Below are positions 20,874-32,237 of a DNA stretch of 64,000 nucleotides, in pieces (within the stretch, counting starts at the first letter, position 1; the number at the start of each line of letters is the position of its first letter). The stretch spans positions 196,501-260,500 of the forward strand of contig JAPDFW010000075.1 of NCBI GenBank assembly GCA_028826165.1, written 5' to 3'. The position numbers and the translations under genes are program-made. Under the pieces are notes generated by a model. It searched no databases. It was not told where the DNA came from and saw only the letters and a list, made by a program, of their open reading frames with translations. This stretch comes from Anaeramoeba ignava (lineage: Eukaryota > Metamonada > Anaeramoebidae).

Positions 20874-23111
20874 TTAAAAAAGAAAAAGAAAGAAATTTAA
20901 AAAGAAAAAGATATTGTTGAAAATTAAAAATTTAAATGCGGAATTTTGAGGAATAATTCCTGTATAAGCATAATCATAATCTTCATCTCCACAATAACCA
21001 AATTGATCACAAGCAGAAATGTAGAATTGATAGTCTTCATCTTGATATTGAGAAGTAAAATTATATTGAGTATAATTAGTTTCAGTATTATTAATATGAA
21101 AATTAGCAGAATCATTATGAGGAGTTGAATTGTAAGTAAAATTATAAAAAGTAGGAAGAACAGTTTGAGGCAGAGGAGCATACCAATAGCATTCAATGGT
21201 TAAATAGTTATAAACATTGCACCAGAAAGAGTAAACTCGATTAAAAGAAGTGGAAATATTTCCCAATTGGATTTCGCCTTGATCTTCACCTTCACATGCC
21301 AAAGTTCTACAAGCCCAAATAGAGATATTGTACATTGTGAAACATGACAAATTGTAGATATCATATGAAGTAGTGGATGAATTGAGGGAAATATTAACGG
21401 ACGAAGAAGTGTTGTTATAGGAAAGAACATAATGCGAAATAACTGGAGTATTATTAAAAAGAGAAACATTTGGAAAATCCCAAGAAACACTGATTGAATC
21501 ATTTGAAGAAGATAGTGTGAAATTTTCAACAATACCAATCATTGTTGTGATATTTGAAGGAAGAGAGGGATCGCTACAGAAATGGTTTGTATCGTTGCAA
21601 ACACGGACATAAATGGTGTAATTAACATTTCCAAGAATATCTGTAAAATTATTATGTGTGAAATTTGCTTCCATAATTCCTGAGTCATTTACGTAGAGAT
21701 TAGGAGGAATATCAACCCAAACATTTGAGTATTTGATTTGATATGTTGTCAAATTGAGCACAGAAGTCCAGTTGCAAGTGAACCAGGCGTAAGGCATAGA
21801 GGTGCAATTCAACGATTGAGGTTCAGGCGGTTTTGCTGATCCTTTGAAAACAAACGCTTGTCCGTTCATGGGGTAAGAATTATTATACGAAGACATATCT
21901 GCACCAATAATCGAGGAGTTTTCATGGATAGCAACACTGGATCCAAAATGTTCTCCACCAGATCCATCTGTGGAAATAAGAATTGCCTCCTCAATCCAGT
22001 ATGTGGTCTTGTTTTGATATATATATCCCTTTCCTTTTGAAGAACTGCCATCTGCTTCTGCGCGATTAGCTCCAACAATAACTGAATCGACGGAAACACC
22101 AACACTGAAACCAAAACAGTCTCCTTCATTTCCGTCGGCTGCAGTGAAAATTTCACTAGAATTCCAATTCGATCCGTTTTTTCGATAGACATAAACTCTT
22201 CCTTGTTGGGTTTGATTTCCAATAGTTTTATTTGGAGCACCAATCGCAATCACTTCATCAAGAATAGCAACACTTGATCCGAAATTATCATAAGCTTCGC
22301 CATCAATACTGTTAATAATACATGTTTCATTCCAAACGGAAGAATTTTCCTCAAAAACATATACTTTTCCTTGATTTGTATTGTTATTAACATCCGCCAT
22401 TGACCCAACAACAAGAATATTATTGGATAGTGAAAGACTGTAACCGAAAGTGTCGTTTGCTTTTCCATCACTAGAAGAAAAGTTTACCAAATGAGTAACA
22501 TTTGTTTCATCATAAGTGTAAACATAAACTTTTCCTTGATTTTCAGATCCATTAACTGCAGCTCCAAAAGCACTGACAATTATATACTCATTATTGATTG
22601 CAACGCTTCCACCAAAGAAATCATTTTCCTCTCCGTCTTCAGCCAAAAGCTTTTTGAATTCAAACCAACCGCTGTCATTTCTTTTATACACATAAGCTTT
22701 TCCTTGGGAAATTGTGGATCCATTGTCAGCTAAGTACGCGCCAACAACGGACATATTTCCATAAATTGCAACACTTTGTCCGAAAAAGGAAATCAATGAT
22801 GGATCGCTAGCTGTCAAATTTGCTTCATTTGTCCAATTATATCCGTCACTGCGAAAAATAAACGCCATTCCTGCACTTGGCAAAACTCCCACATATGTCA
22901 TTGGTGCTCCAATAATTACTACATCTTCTTCCATTGCTAAACTCCTCCCAAATCCAGATACATTCAATGTTGTGTTTAATACTCCTGTTTGTTGCCATAC
23001 AAATCCTGCTCCTTGAAATCCTCCTCCTGTTTCTTCTGTTAATTCACTTTTAATTTCTATAAATAATATTATTGTTATTATTATTATTTTTATTATCTGT
23101 TTTGTTTCCAT
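20874..23111 (-). CDS. Secreted or surface FG-GAP beta-propeller / fibronectin III protein
   Basis: I chose the ATG at 23111 (METKQIIKIIIITII), which gives a clean signal peptide; an upstream in-frame ATG at 23150 would add 13 residues. Seven FG-GAP-type repeats follow, each with a strand like FGSSVAI followed by VIGAP or VVGAY, such as FGQSVAIYGNMSVVGAY and FGYSLSLSNNILVVGSM; seven matches an integrin-alpha-like propeller. The second half has about three FN3-like domains, with WDFPNVSLFNNTPVISHYVL and paired Cys. N-glycosylation sequons are unusually dense. The protein ends in a hydrophobic stretch after PQNSAFK, resembling a GPI-anchor signal or a single membrane anchor. A role in adhesion or prey contact is likely but inferred. 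The 745-residue frame has no introns. Confidence 0.85.
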   Translation of the reverse strand: METKQIIKIIIITIILFIEIKSELTEETGGGFQGAGFVWQQTGVLNTTLNVSGFGRSLAMEEDVVIIGAPMTYVGVLPSAGMAFIFRSDGYNWTNEANLTASDPSLISFFGQSVAIYGNMSVVGAYLADNGSTISQGKAYVYKRNDSGWFEFKKLLAEDGEENDFFGGSVAINNEYIIVSAFGAAVNGSENQGKVYVYTYDETNVTHLVNFSSSDGKANDTFGYSLSLSNNILVVGSMADVNNNTNQGKVYVFEENSSVWNETCIINSIDGEAYDNFGSSVAILDEVIAIGAPNKTIGNQTQQGRVYVYRKNGSNWNSSEIFTAADGNEGDCFGFSVGVSVDSVIVGANRAEADGSSSKGKGYIYQNKTTYWIEEAILISTDGSGGEHFGSSVAIHENSSIIGADMSSYNNSYPMNGQAFVFKGSAKPPEPQSLNCTSMPYAWFTCNWTSVLNLTTYQIKYSNVWVDIPPNLYVNDSGIMEANFTHNNFTDILGNVNYTIYVRVCNDTNHFCSDPSLPSNITTMIGIVENFTLSSSNDSISVSWDFPNVSLFNNTPVISHYVLSYNNTSSSVNISLNSSTTSYDIYNLSCFTMYNISIWACRTLACEGEDQGEIQLGNISTSFNRVYSFWCNVYNYLTIECYWYAPLPQTVLPTFYNFTYNSTPHNDSANFHINNTETNYTQYNFTSQYQDEDYQFYISACDQFGYCGDEDYDYAYTGIIPQNSAFKFLIFNNIFFFLNFFLFLF

Positions 23112-23299
23112 TGTTTTTTTAATTTTAATAAAACAATTTTTAATAAGCAAAGATTAAAAGAAAAAACAAAAACAAAAAAAAAATGAATTTTGAAATAATT
23201 GTAAAAAGAGAAAAATAATTTTTGAATGACGTTTTAAAAAAAAAAAAATTATTTCTTTTTATAATTTTTGATCAGAAAAATAATTCCATTTAAAATCAA

Positions 23300-25900
23300 A
23301 AATATATTTAATTTTAATAATAAAAATCTATTCTATTTATTATTTACTATAAAATTATTTATTAATAATTTAATATTTATTATTTACTTATTTATATAAA
23401 AATGGAATAAAATATTTATTAACAATTTATTAATAATTTTAATTAATTTTAATTAATTTTAATAACATAAATCTATTCTATTTATTATTTACTATTAAAT
23501 TATTTATTAATAATTTATTATTTATTATTTATTTATTTATATAAAAATGGGATAAAATATTTATTAATAATTTATTAATAATTTTAATTAATTTTAATCA
23601 ATTTTAATAATAAAAATCTATTCTATTTATTATTTACTATAAAATTATTTATTAATAATTTAATATTTATTATTTATTTATTTATATAAAAATGGAATAA
23701 AATATTTATTAATAATTTATTAATAATTTTAATTAATTTTAATTAATTTTAATAACAAAAATCTATTCTATTTATTATTTTAATATAAAATTATTTATTA
23801 ATAATTTGATATTTATTGTTTATTTATTTATATAAAAATGGGATAAAATATTTATTAATAATTTATTAATAATTTTAATTAATTTTAATTAATTTTAATA
23901 ACATAAATCTATTCTATTTATTATTTACTATAAAATTAATTATTAATAATTTATTATTTAATATTTATTTATTTATATAAAAATGGGATAAAATATTTAT
24001 TAATAATTTATTAATAATTTTAATTAATTTTAATCAATTTTAATAACATAAATTTATTCTATTTATTATTTACTTTTAAAATTATTTATTAATAATTTTA
24101 ATATTTATTGTTTACTTATTTATATAAAAATGGGATAAAATATTTATTAATAATTTATTAATAATTTTAATTAATTTTAATAAATTTTAATAACATAAAT
24201 CTATTCTATTTATTATTTACTATAAAATTATTTATTAATAATTTAATATTTATTATTTAATTATTTATATAAAAATGGGATAAAATATTTATTAATAATT
24301 TATTAATAATTTTAATCAATTTTATTTAATTTTAATAACAAAAATCTATTCTATTTATTATTTACTTTTAAATTATTTATTAATAATTTAATATTTAATA
24401 TTTAATTATTTATATAAAAATGGGATAAAATATTTATTAATAATTTATTAATAATTTTAATTAATTTTAATTAATTTTAATAACATAAATTTATTCTATT
24501 TATTATTTTTACTTTTAAAATTATTTATTAATAATTTAATATTTAATATTTATTTATTTATATAAAAATGGGATAAAATATTTATTAATAATTTATTAAT
24601 AATTTTAATCAATTTTAATTAATTTTAATAACATAAATTTATTCTATTTATTATTTACTATAAAATTATTTATTAATAATTTAATATTTAATATTTATTT
24701 ATTTATATAAAAATGGGATAAAATATTTATTAATAATTTATTAATAATTTTAATTAATATTAATTAATTTTTAATAACATAAATTTATTCTATTTATTAT
24801 TTACTTTTTGAATTATTTATTAATAATTTAATATTTAATATTTATTTATTTATATAAAAATGGGATAAAATATTTATTAATAATTTATTAATAATTTTAA
24901 TTAATTTTAATTAATTTTAATAACATAAATCTATTCTATTTATTATTTACTATAAAATTATTTATTAATAATTTAATATTTATTATTTAATTATTTATAT
25001 AAAAATGGGATAAAATATTTATTAATAATTTTAAATAATTTTAATTAATTTTTAATCAATTTTAATAACATAAATCTATTCTATTTATTATTTACTTTTT
25101 AAATTATTTATTAATAATTTAATATTTATTATTTAATTATTTATATAAAAATGGGATAAAATATTTATTAATAATTTATTAATAATTTTAATTAATTTTA
25201 ATCAATTTTAATAACATAAATTTATTCTATTTATTATTTACTATTAAATTATTTATTAATAATTTAATATTTATTATTTATTTATTTATATAAAAATGGG
25301 ATAAAATATTTATTAATAATTTATTAATAATTTATATCAATTTTAATTAATTTTAATAACATAAATTTATTCTATTTATTATTTACTATAAAATTATTTA
25401 TTAATAATTTGATATTTAATATTTATTTATTTATATAAAAATGGAATAAAATATTTATTAATAATTTATTAATAATTTTAATAATAATTTTAATTAATTT
25501 TAATAACATAAATTTATTCTATTTATTATTTACTTTTAAATTATTTATTAATAATTTAATATTTATTATTTATTTATTTATATAAAAATGGGATAAAATA
25601 TTTATTAATAATTTATTAATAATTTTAATTAATTTTAATTAATTTTAATTAATTTTAATTAATTTTAATTAATTTTAATTAATTTTAATTAATTTTAATA
25701 ACATAAATTTATTCTATTTATTATTTACTATAAAATTATTTATTAATAATTTATTATTTATTATTTATTTATTTATATAAAAATGGAATAAAATATTTAT
25801 TAATAATTTATTAATAATTTTAATTAATTTTAATTAATTTTAATAACATAAATTTATTCTATTTATTATTTACTATAAAATTATTTATTAATAATTTATT
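23300..25900. repeat. Satellite with ~146-bp unit, about 17 copies
   Basis: The landmark ATATAAAAATGGGATAAAAT (or GGAATAAAAT) recurs near 23398, 23543, 23688, 23834, 23979, 24126, 24271 and on to about 25780, usually 145-147 bp apart. Between landmarks each unit carries TTATTAATAATTTATTAATA and CTATTCTATTTATTATTTAC. One unit near 25.6 kb has an expanded TTAATTTTAA run. No open gene is present. The flanks 23151-23300 and 25900-26172 are A-rich and T-rich with no gene that I can see. Confidence 0.93.
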
Positions 25901-26172
25901 ATTTAAATTGAAACAAATTACAACAACGTAAAAGTTTTAAAACTTAAATTTTATATTTTTGTATTTAGTAAATTTAAAAATTTAAAAAAAAATTTGCTTT
26001 AAAAGAAAAAAATTTGAAAAGAAAATCTGCTTTAAAAAGAAAAAGAAAATTAAATTTTAAAAAGGATATTGTTATAACTATTTCTTCTTTCTATTTTTGT
26101 TTTAATAAAATTATTAAAGAAGATTAGTAAAAATAAATAAAAAAATAATATAAAAATTTTTTAATTTGTTTC

Positions 26173-26591
26173 TTACGTATCAATTATGCAAATAATATTA
26201 TCTCCTTTTAACATTATTCTTCCAACTGATTTTCTAGATTGTTTTTTCATTGAAATTTCTTCTGCATCATCTAAAACAAGGTTCATAAATTCATCAAAAC
26301 CCTTAATAAAATAATATAATATAAAATAAAATAAAATTTCATAAATAAATTTGATAAATAATTTATTCAAATTTACAATTAAATATCCTTCAATTCTAAG
26401 GTCTTTTTGGTCATATAACATAAGTTGAATTCTTGCTTTCTAATAAAAATTAAAATTATTATTAAATTTAAAATTTATTTCTTTGTGTGTGTTTCTTTTT
26501 TTTTTTTTTTTACAGATTGAAGATGACGGAAAATAACATTAATTGGTTGATCCATCATTTTAGTTTCTTTTTTTTGTCTTTGGTCTGTCAT
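26173..26591 (-). CDS. SNRPE: Small nuclear ribonucleoprotein E (SmE), three exons
   Basis: Reading leftward, the exons are 26591-26514 (26 codons), 26439-26377 (21 codons) and 26301-26173 (42 codons plus stop). The introns of 74 and 75 nt are both in phase 0 with GT-AG ends. The 89-residue product compares with 92 in human SmE. Motifs in order are [47 protein letters not shown] and the Sm2 signature [10 protein letters not shown]. SmE is one of seven Sm proteins forming the ring on U1, U2, U4 and U5 snRNAs, which fits a genome with many introns. The frame starting at 26421 reads through intron 2 and would misannotate the protein. Confidence 0.96.
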
Positions 26592-26713
26592 TTTTTAATT
26601 AATAAATTTATATTTATATTTATATTTATTTTTATAAATTAAGGAAAAAAAAAATGAAAATAAAAAAATAAAAAATTAATAAAAATATAAAAAAAATTAA
26701 TAAAAAAAAAAAA

Positions 26714-26867
26714 TGGTCTAGCTGGGGCTCGAACCCAGGACCTCGGCTTTTCTTACTTAAATTTTAAGTAAATTGGATTCATTTAGATTAATTAAATAAT
26801 CCTTTTTTAAAATATATCTGTTTTAAGATATAAGAACCGCGCTACCACCAAACTGAGCTACAAGACC
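26714..26867 (-). tRNA. tRNA-Ile(UAU) with a 79-nt intron
   Basis: Exon 1 is 26867-26829 and exon 2 is 26749-26714, giving a 75-nt tRNA body plus a 79-nt intron (26750-26828) placed after anticodon-loop position 37. The acceptor stem pairs GGTCTTG with CTAGACC with one T-T mismatch, and the discriminator is A. The anticodon stem pairs CGGTT with AGCCG around a CTTATA loop start, giving anticodon UAU. The T arm is CTGGG-TTCGAGC-CCCAG. The anticodon arm closely resembles eukaryotic tRNA-Ile(UAU) genes, which typically contain introns. A T-run follows the 3' end directly, suiting Pol III termination. Confidence 0.92.
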
Positions 26868-29620
26868 ATTAATTAATTTTTTTTTCTTATTTTTTTTTTC
26901 TTAAAAATTATCTCATTTATATATTTAATTTAAAATTTTTTTATTTATTTTTTTATTTATTTTTTTTATTTAATTAATATAAATAAATTTAATTTAATTT
27001 ATTTAATTTTAATATTTAAATTTATTTCAATATTTAATTTTAAATAAATATAATTAAATATTATTAATAAATATAATTAAATTTAATTTATTTTTATTTT
27101 AAAAAAAAGTGGAATAAAAAATATTTTATTTAATTAATCTTTAAATTAAAATCTATTTTTAATTAAATTTTAATATTTAATTTTATTTTAATATTTAATT
27201 TTAAATAAATATAATTAAATATTATTAATAAATATAATTAAATTTAATTTATATTTTTATTTCAAAAAGTGGAATAAAAATATTTTATTTAATTAATCTT
27301 TATTTCAAAAAGTGGAATAAAAATATTTAATTATTTTATTTAATTTAAAATATATACAAGACCATTAATTAATTTTTCTTATTTTTCTTAAAAATTATCT
27401 CATTTATACCTAATTTTTAAAATTTTTAATTTATTTTTATTTATTTTTATTTAATTAATATAAATAAATTAAATATATTTTATTTAATTTTAATATTTAA
27501 ATTTATTTTAATATTTAATTTAAATAAATATAATTAAATATTATTAATAAATATAATTAAATTTAATTTATTTTTATTTTTAAAAAGTGGAATAAAAATA
27601 TTTTATTTAATTAATCTTAATTTAAAAAGTGGAATAAAAATATTTAATTATTTTATTTAATTTAAATATATACAAGACCATTATTTAATTTTTCTTATTT
27701 TTCTTAAAAAAATTATCTCATTTATACATAAATTTTAAAATTTTTAATTTATTTTATTATTTAAAATATTTTTATTTAATAAATATTAATAAATTTAATT
27801 TATTTTATTTAATTTTAATATTTAATTTTTTTATTTCAATATTTTAATTTTAAAATAAATATAATTAAAATTATTATTAAATATTATTAATTTAATTTAT
27901 ATTTTATTTCAAAAAGTGGAATAAAAATATTTTATTTAATTAATCTTAATAAATTAAATTTATTTTATTTAATTTTAATATTTAATTTTATTTTAATATT
28001 TTAATTAAATAAATAAATATTATTAAATATTATTAATAAATATAATTAAATATAATTTATATTTTATTTCAAAAAGTGGAATAAAAATATTTTATTTAAT
28101 TAATCTTAATTTCAAAAAGTGGAATAAAAATATTTAATTAATTTATTTAATTTAAATATATACAAGACCATTATTTTATTTTTTCTTATTTTTCTCAAAA
28201 TTATCTCATTTATATTAATTTTTAATTTAAAATTTTTATTTATTTTTTTATTTATTTTTTTTTTAATAAATATTAAAAATTTAATTTATTTTATTTAATT
28301 TTAATATTTAAATTTATTTTAATATTTAATTTTAAATAAATATAATTAAATATTATTAATAAATATTATTAAATTTTAATTTATATTTTATTTCAAAAAG
28401 TGGGATAAAAATATTTTATTTAATAAATCTTTAATTTCAAAAAGTGGAATAAAAATATTTAATTATTTTATTTAATTTAAAATATATACAAGACCATTAT
28501 TTATTTTTCTTATTTTTCTTAAAAAAATTATCTCATTTATACCTAATTTTTAAAATTTTTATTTATTTTTTTTTATTTATTTTTATTTAATTAATATAAA
28601 TAAATTAAATCTATTTTATTTAATTTTAATATTTAATTTTATTTTAATATTTAATTTTTAAATAAATATAATTAAATATTATTAATAAATATAATTAAAT
28701 TTAATTTATATTTTATTTCAAAAAGTGGAATAAAAATATTTTATTTAATTAATCTTAATTTCAAAAAGTGGAATAAAAATATTTAATTATTTTATTTAAT
28801 TTAAATATATACAAGACCATTATTTTATTTTTCTTATTTTTCTTAAAAATTATCTTATTTATATATTTATTTTTATTTTAAAAATTTTTATTTATTTTTA
28901 TTTATTTTTATTTATTTTAATTAATATTAATAAATTAAATTTATTTTATTTAATTTTAATATTTAAATTTATTTTTCAATATTTAATTTTAAATAAATAT
29001 AATTAAATATTATTAATAAATATAATTAAATTTAATTTATATTTTATTTCATTTTTGGAATAAAAATATTTTATTTAATTAATCTTAATTTCAAAAAGTG
29101 GAATAAAAATATTTAATTAATTTATTTAATTTAAATATATACAAGACCATTATTTAATTTTTTTTTTTCTTATTTTTTTTTCTTAAAAATTATCTCATTT
29201 ATATATTTAATTTAAAATTTTTATTTATTTTTATTTATTTTTATTTTATTTTAATTAATAAAATAAATTTAATTTTAATTTATTTAATTTTAATATTTAA
29301 ATTTATTTAATATTTAAATTTTAAATAAATATAATTAAATATTATAATAAATATAATTAAATTTAATTTATTTTTATTTTTTTGGAATAAAAATATTTTA
29401 TTTTAAATATTAATAAATTAAATCTATTTTATTTTATTTTAATATTTAATTTTATTTTAATATTTAATTTTAAATAAAATTATTAAATATTATTAATAAA
29501 TATTATTAATAAATATTATTAAATTTTAATTTATTTTTTATTTTAAAAAAAAGTGGAATAAAAAATATTTTATTTAATAAATATCAATAAATTAAATCTA
29601 TTTTATTTAATTTTAATATT
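26868..29620. repeat. Satellite built from the tRNA-Ile 5' flank (~320-bp unit)
   Basis: The sequence TACAAGACCATT, which is the complement of the first 9 nt of the tRNA plus 3 nt of its upstream flank, recurs at about 27355, 27671, 28161, 28487, 28811 and 29140. Spacings are about 316, 490, 326, 324 and 330 bp, and 495 bp from the gene to the first copy. Each copy is followed by the same T-rich block and AATTATCTCATTTATA that flank the true tRNA. Each unit also has one or more AAAAAGTGGAATAAAAATATTT blocks. No gene is visible, and 29620-29690 is T-rich leader of COG8. Confidence 0.9.
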
Positions 29621-29690
29621 TAAATTAATCTAAATTCATTTTTTTTAATTTATTTATTTAAATTTTTTTTAATTTCATTTTTTTTTTATT

Positions 29691-30749
29691 ATGCTTCAAA
29701 CAATTTCTCCAAATTTCCAAGAAGAAAATAACTCACAAGAATTAGAACAATTTATTCGACAAGCAACATCACAACCATTCCAAGAATTAATAAAACTCCC
29801 ACAAAAACTAGACACAGAAATTTTACAAATCGAAAAAAATCAAGAGCAATTTGTATTTACAAATTATCAACGAATTATCAAAAACTTTTCCAGCGTAAAA
29901 GAAATCAAAAACCAGCTTGGAAAAATACACACAAATCTATCAAAATCACAAACTCAAATCACTCAATTAACAAGCAATTTGAAAGAATTTTCAACTAATA
30001 TTCCTGAATATCTTCAAAATCAAGAACAAAGTCAAAAATCACTTGATAAACACACTCAAATATTACAGCTTCTGGAGATCAAACAGCTCATGGAAACTTG
30101 TCTTAAAAACGAAAGTTACGATGATTGTTTAAGACTCACTCAATTTTCAAAAAAATTCTTTAAGAAAAATAAAAAATCTCTCCCTTGGATCCAAGACATG
30201 TTCTCAAACGACATCTCACAAGTCACCAAAGACATGCAGAACCAACTTCTCAATAAACTCTCAAAACCGGTACAATTACCCAAGGCCCTCTATATTGTCT
30301 CCACTCTCAAGAAAATAGGCCATCTTTCTCAAATTGATTTAAAAGCTCTTTTCGTTTCAAAAAGAAATGAATGGCTCAATGATTCTCTCAATTCACAACT
30401 CAAATCCCTCGTTGACCTCCGTGAATACGACAGAATATCCAAATATACAGACACTCTCCGCAGCGGAATGTTCGAAATCATTACTCAATTCAACTCCGCT
30501 TTTGGAATCCAACCTTCAAATTACGAAATTCTCCACGATTGGATTTATCATAGAATATCAATATGGATGTCTCAATTAGAAATATCAATTCCAAAAATCT
30601 CAAATGATTCTTTATTGAAAAGTTTATTTGAGCAATGCTTAAATTTTGCTGCTTCTCATGCAAGAATTGGAACAGATTTTTCAGGAATTATAATTCCTTT
30701 TTTAAATTCATTTTCAAAAGAAAATTTTAGATTTGAAATTAAAAATTAA
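29691..30749 (+). CDS. COG8: Conserved oligomeric Golgi complex subunit 8
   Basis: This intronless frame encodes 352 residues similar to the Dor1/COG8 family. Signature stretches are FTNYQRIIKNFSSVKEIK, HTQILQLLEIKQLMETCLKN, ESYDDCLRLTQFSKKF, LPKALYIVSTLKKIGHLS and MFEIITQFNSAFG. The C-terminal part has NFAASHARIGTDFSGII, matching the end of the conserved domain. COG8 bridges the two lobes of the COG tethering complex, which captures retrograde vesicles at the Golgi. The protein is shorter than human COG8 (about 610 residues) because it stops soon after the conserved core, so a missed 3' exon is possible, though I see none in the AT-rich 30750-30857. The coiled-coil-rich N-terminus is Gln- and Lys-rich. 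Confidence 0.9.
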   Translation: MLQTISPNFQEENNSQELEQFIRQATSQPFQELIKLPQKLDTEILQIEKNQEQFVFTNYQRIIKNFSSVKEIKNQLGKIHTNLSKSQTQITQLTSNLKEFSTNIPEYLQNQEQSQKSLDKHTQILQLLEIKQLMETCLKNESYDDCLRLTQFSKKFFKKNKKSLPWIQDMFSNDISQVTKDMQNQLLNKLSKPVQLPKALYIVSTLKKIGHLSQIDLKALFVSKRNEWLNDSLNSQLKSLVDLREYDRISKYTDTLRSGMFEIITQFNSAFGIQPSNYEILHDWIYHRISIWMSQLEISIPKISNDSLLKSLFEQCLNFAASHARIGTDFSGIIIPFLNSFSKENFRFEIKN

Positions 30750-30857
30750 ATAAAAATTTAATTTGATATTTTTTATTTTTAAAAAAAGTGGATCAAATAA
30801 AAAAAAAATAAATCACATTTTAATTTTAATTTTTAATTTTGATTTTTGATTTTTTTT

Positions 30858-32237
30858 TCAATTAAATTTAAATGCAATTTGTGTTGAATGGAGAAGATAT
30901 AAAATTGCCATTTCTCTTATTCCTGATTTCTTAAATTGATCTTGATTTTTATAATTTTCACTTTTCCATCCTTTTAAATTTTCATTGTGTTTTTTTTCAC
31001 ATTCAATCATTTTTTCTTTTTGATTTTGATCCAAAATTAGTTCTTGAGGAACATTTTCCTTTCCATCATATAACTCATCATTTCCATGTGGTGATTCTGA
31101 ATCTGATGAATCTCCCCAATCAATATTATCAGCAGGATTTGCATTTGTATTCAACCACATTAACAAATTAGGATCATAAATCATTCCACTTATTTCTATA
31201 AAATTAACAGAAAAATGTTTTATTTTTTATTTTTTTTGCTTTTTAATTTTTTAGATTTGATTTGATTTGATTTACTTTGTGTCATCATTGATCCATGAAA
31301 TCTTCTAATTAATCCCAATTTGGAACGTTTGATAGTTTTCAAAAAATCTCCATTTTTTTCTGTTTGAAAATCATCAAATTTTTTTTCTTCATCTGAATCT
31401 AAAAAATTGGAAAAATCTTCTTCATTTTGTTCATTTTTTATATTTTGTTCATTTTTTATATTTTGTTCATTTTTTATATTTTGTTCATTTTTTATATTTT
31501 GTTCATTTTTTATATTTGGTTCTTTAATTTCAACAAATCGTGATGGAGTTTTGAAATCATTTTGTGTTCTTTTAATTTGAGTTGGTGAATCTGGTTCTTT
31601 ATATTTAATTAAAATATCCTGAATTCTTAGATTCTTTTTTTTTGCTGGTTCTGAATGTATTTTCTTCATGTTTTTTTTAGTTCCCAAATCCAACTTCAAA
31701 TTTGGTGTGTTTGTTTTAAATTTCATCTTCAAATTTTGGATTTTTTCTTGATTTTTTCCACTCCAATTAAGTTTTTCAAAAAATTGTTTTGATTTTGATT
31801 CTAAGTTCATTTCCATTTGTTGATTAGAAATTTCGAATATTTTATTGATTGAATTTAAATTGTCATTATTTTCTACAATTTTATAAATTTTATAAATTTT
31901 ATAAATTTTATAAATGAATTTTGATTTTGATTTTGATTTTAATTTTGATTTTGATTTTGATACTTATTTTATTTTCTGATGACGAATTTGATTTTGATAT
32001 TTTGTGAAATTTTTTTATATTTATATTATTAATATTATTATCAGAATCAAATTCTTTCCATTTCCAAAGTTTTTTTTGAATTTTTTCATTTTGAATTTGA
32101 ATTTGATTTTCATTTTGATTTTGATTTTGATTTTTGTTAATTGATAATTTTTTGATTGTATCATTAATTAATGATTGAATTTCATGAAATAAATAATCTG
32201 TTTCCGATTGAAAATTTTGATCTTTTCCAAAATACAT
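30858..32237 (-). CDS. Bfa1/Byr4-like protein, three exons
   Basis: Reading leftward, the exons are 32237-31964, 31872-31276 and 31195-30858, with GT-AG introns of 91 and 80 nt, both phase 1. The total of 1209 nt encodes 402 residues. The start is MYFGKDQNFQSETDYLF, followed by an Asn/Gln-rich stretch, five tandem IKNEQN hexapeptides and a basic segment. The most informative part is SKLGLIRRF followed, across the second intron, by KISGMIYDPNLLMWLNTNA. This recalls the LIxNL ... GMxYNPxLLRWEGN motif of fungal Bfa1/Byr4, the partner of the Bub2-type TBC GAP that restrains the Tem1/Spg1 GTPase at mitotic exit and septation. The assignment rests on this motif and needs a profile search. The frames taken singly would give three false small genes. 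Confidence 0.6.

Noticed and set aside
23300-25900. Regular spacing reminiscent of a CRISPR array
   Set aside because: The whole unit is repeated with no unique spacers, and the host is eukaryotic.
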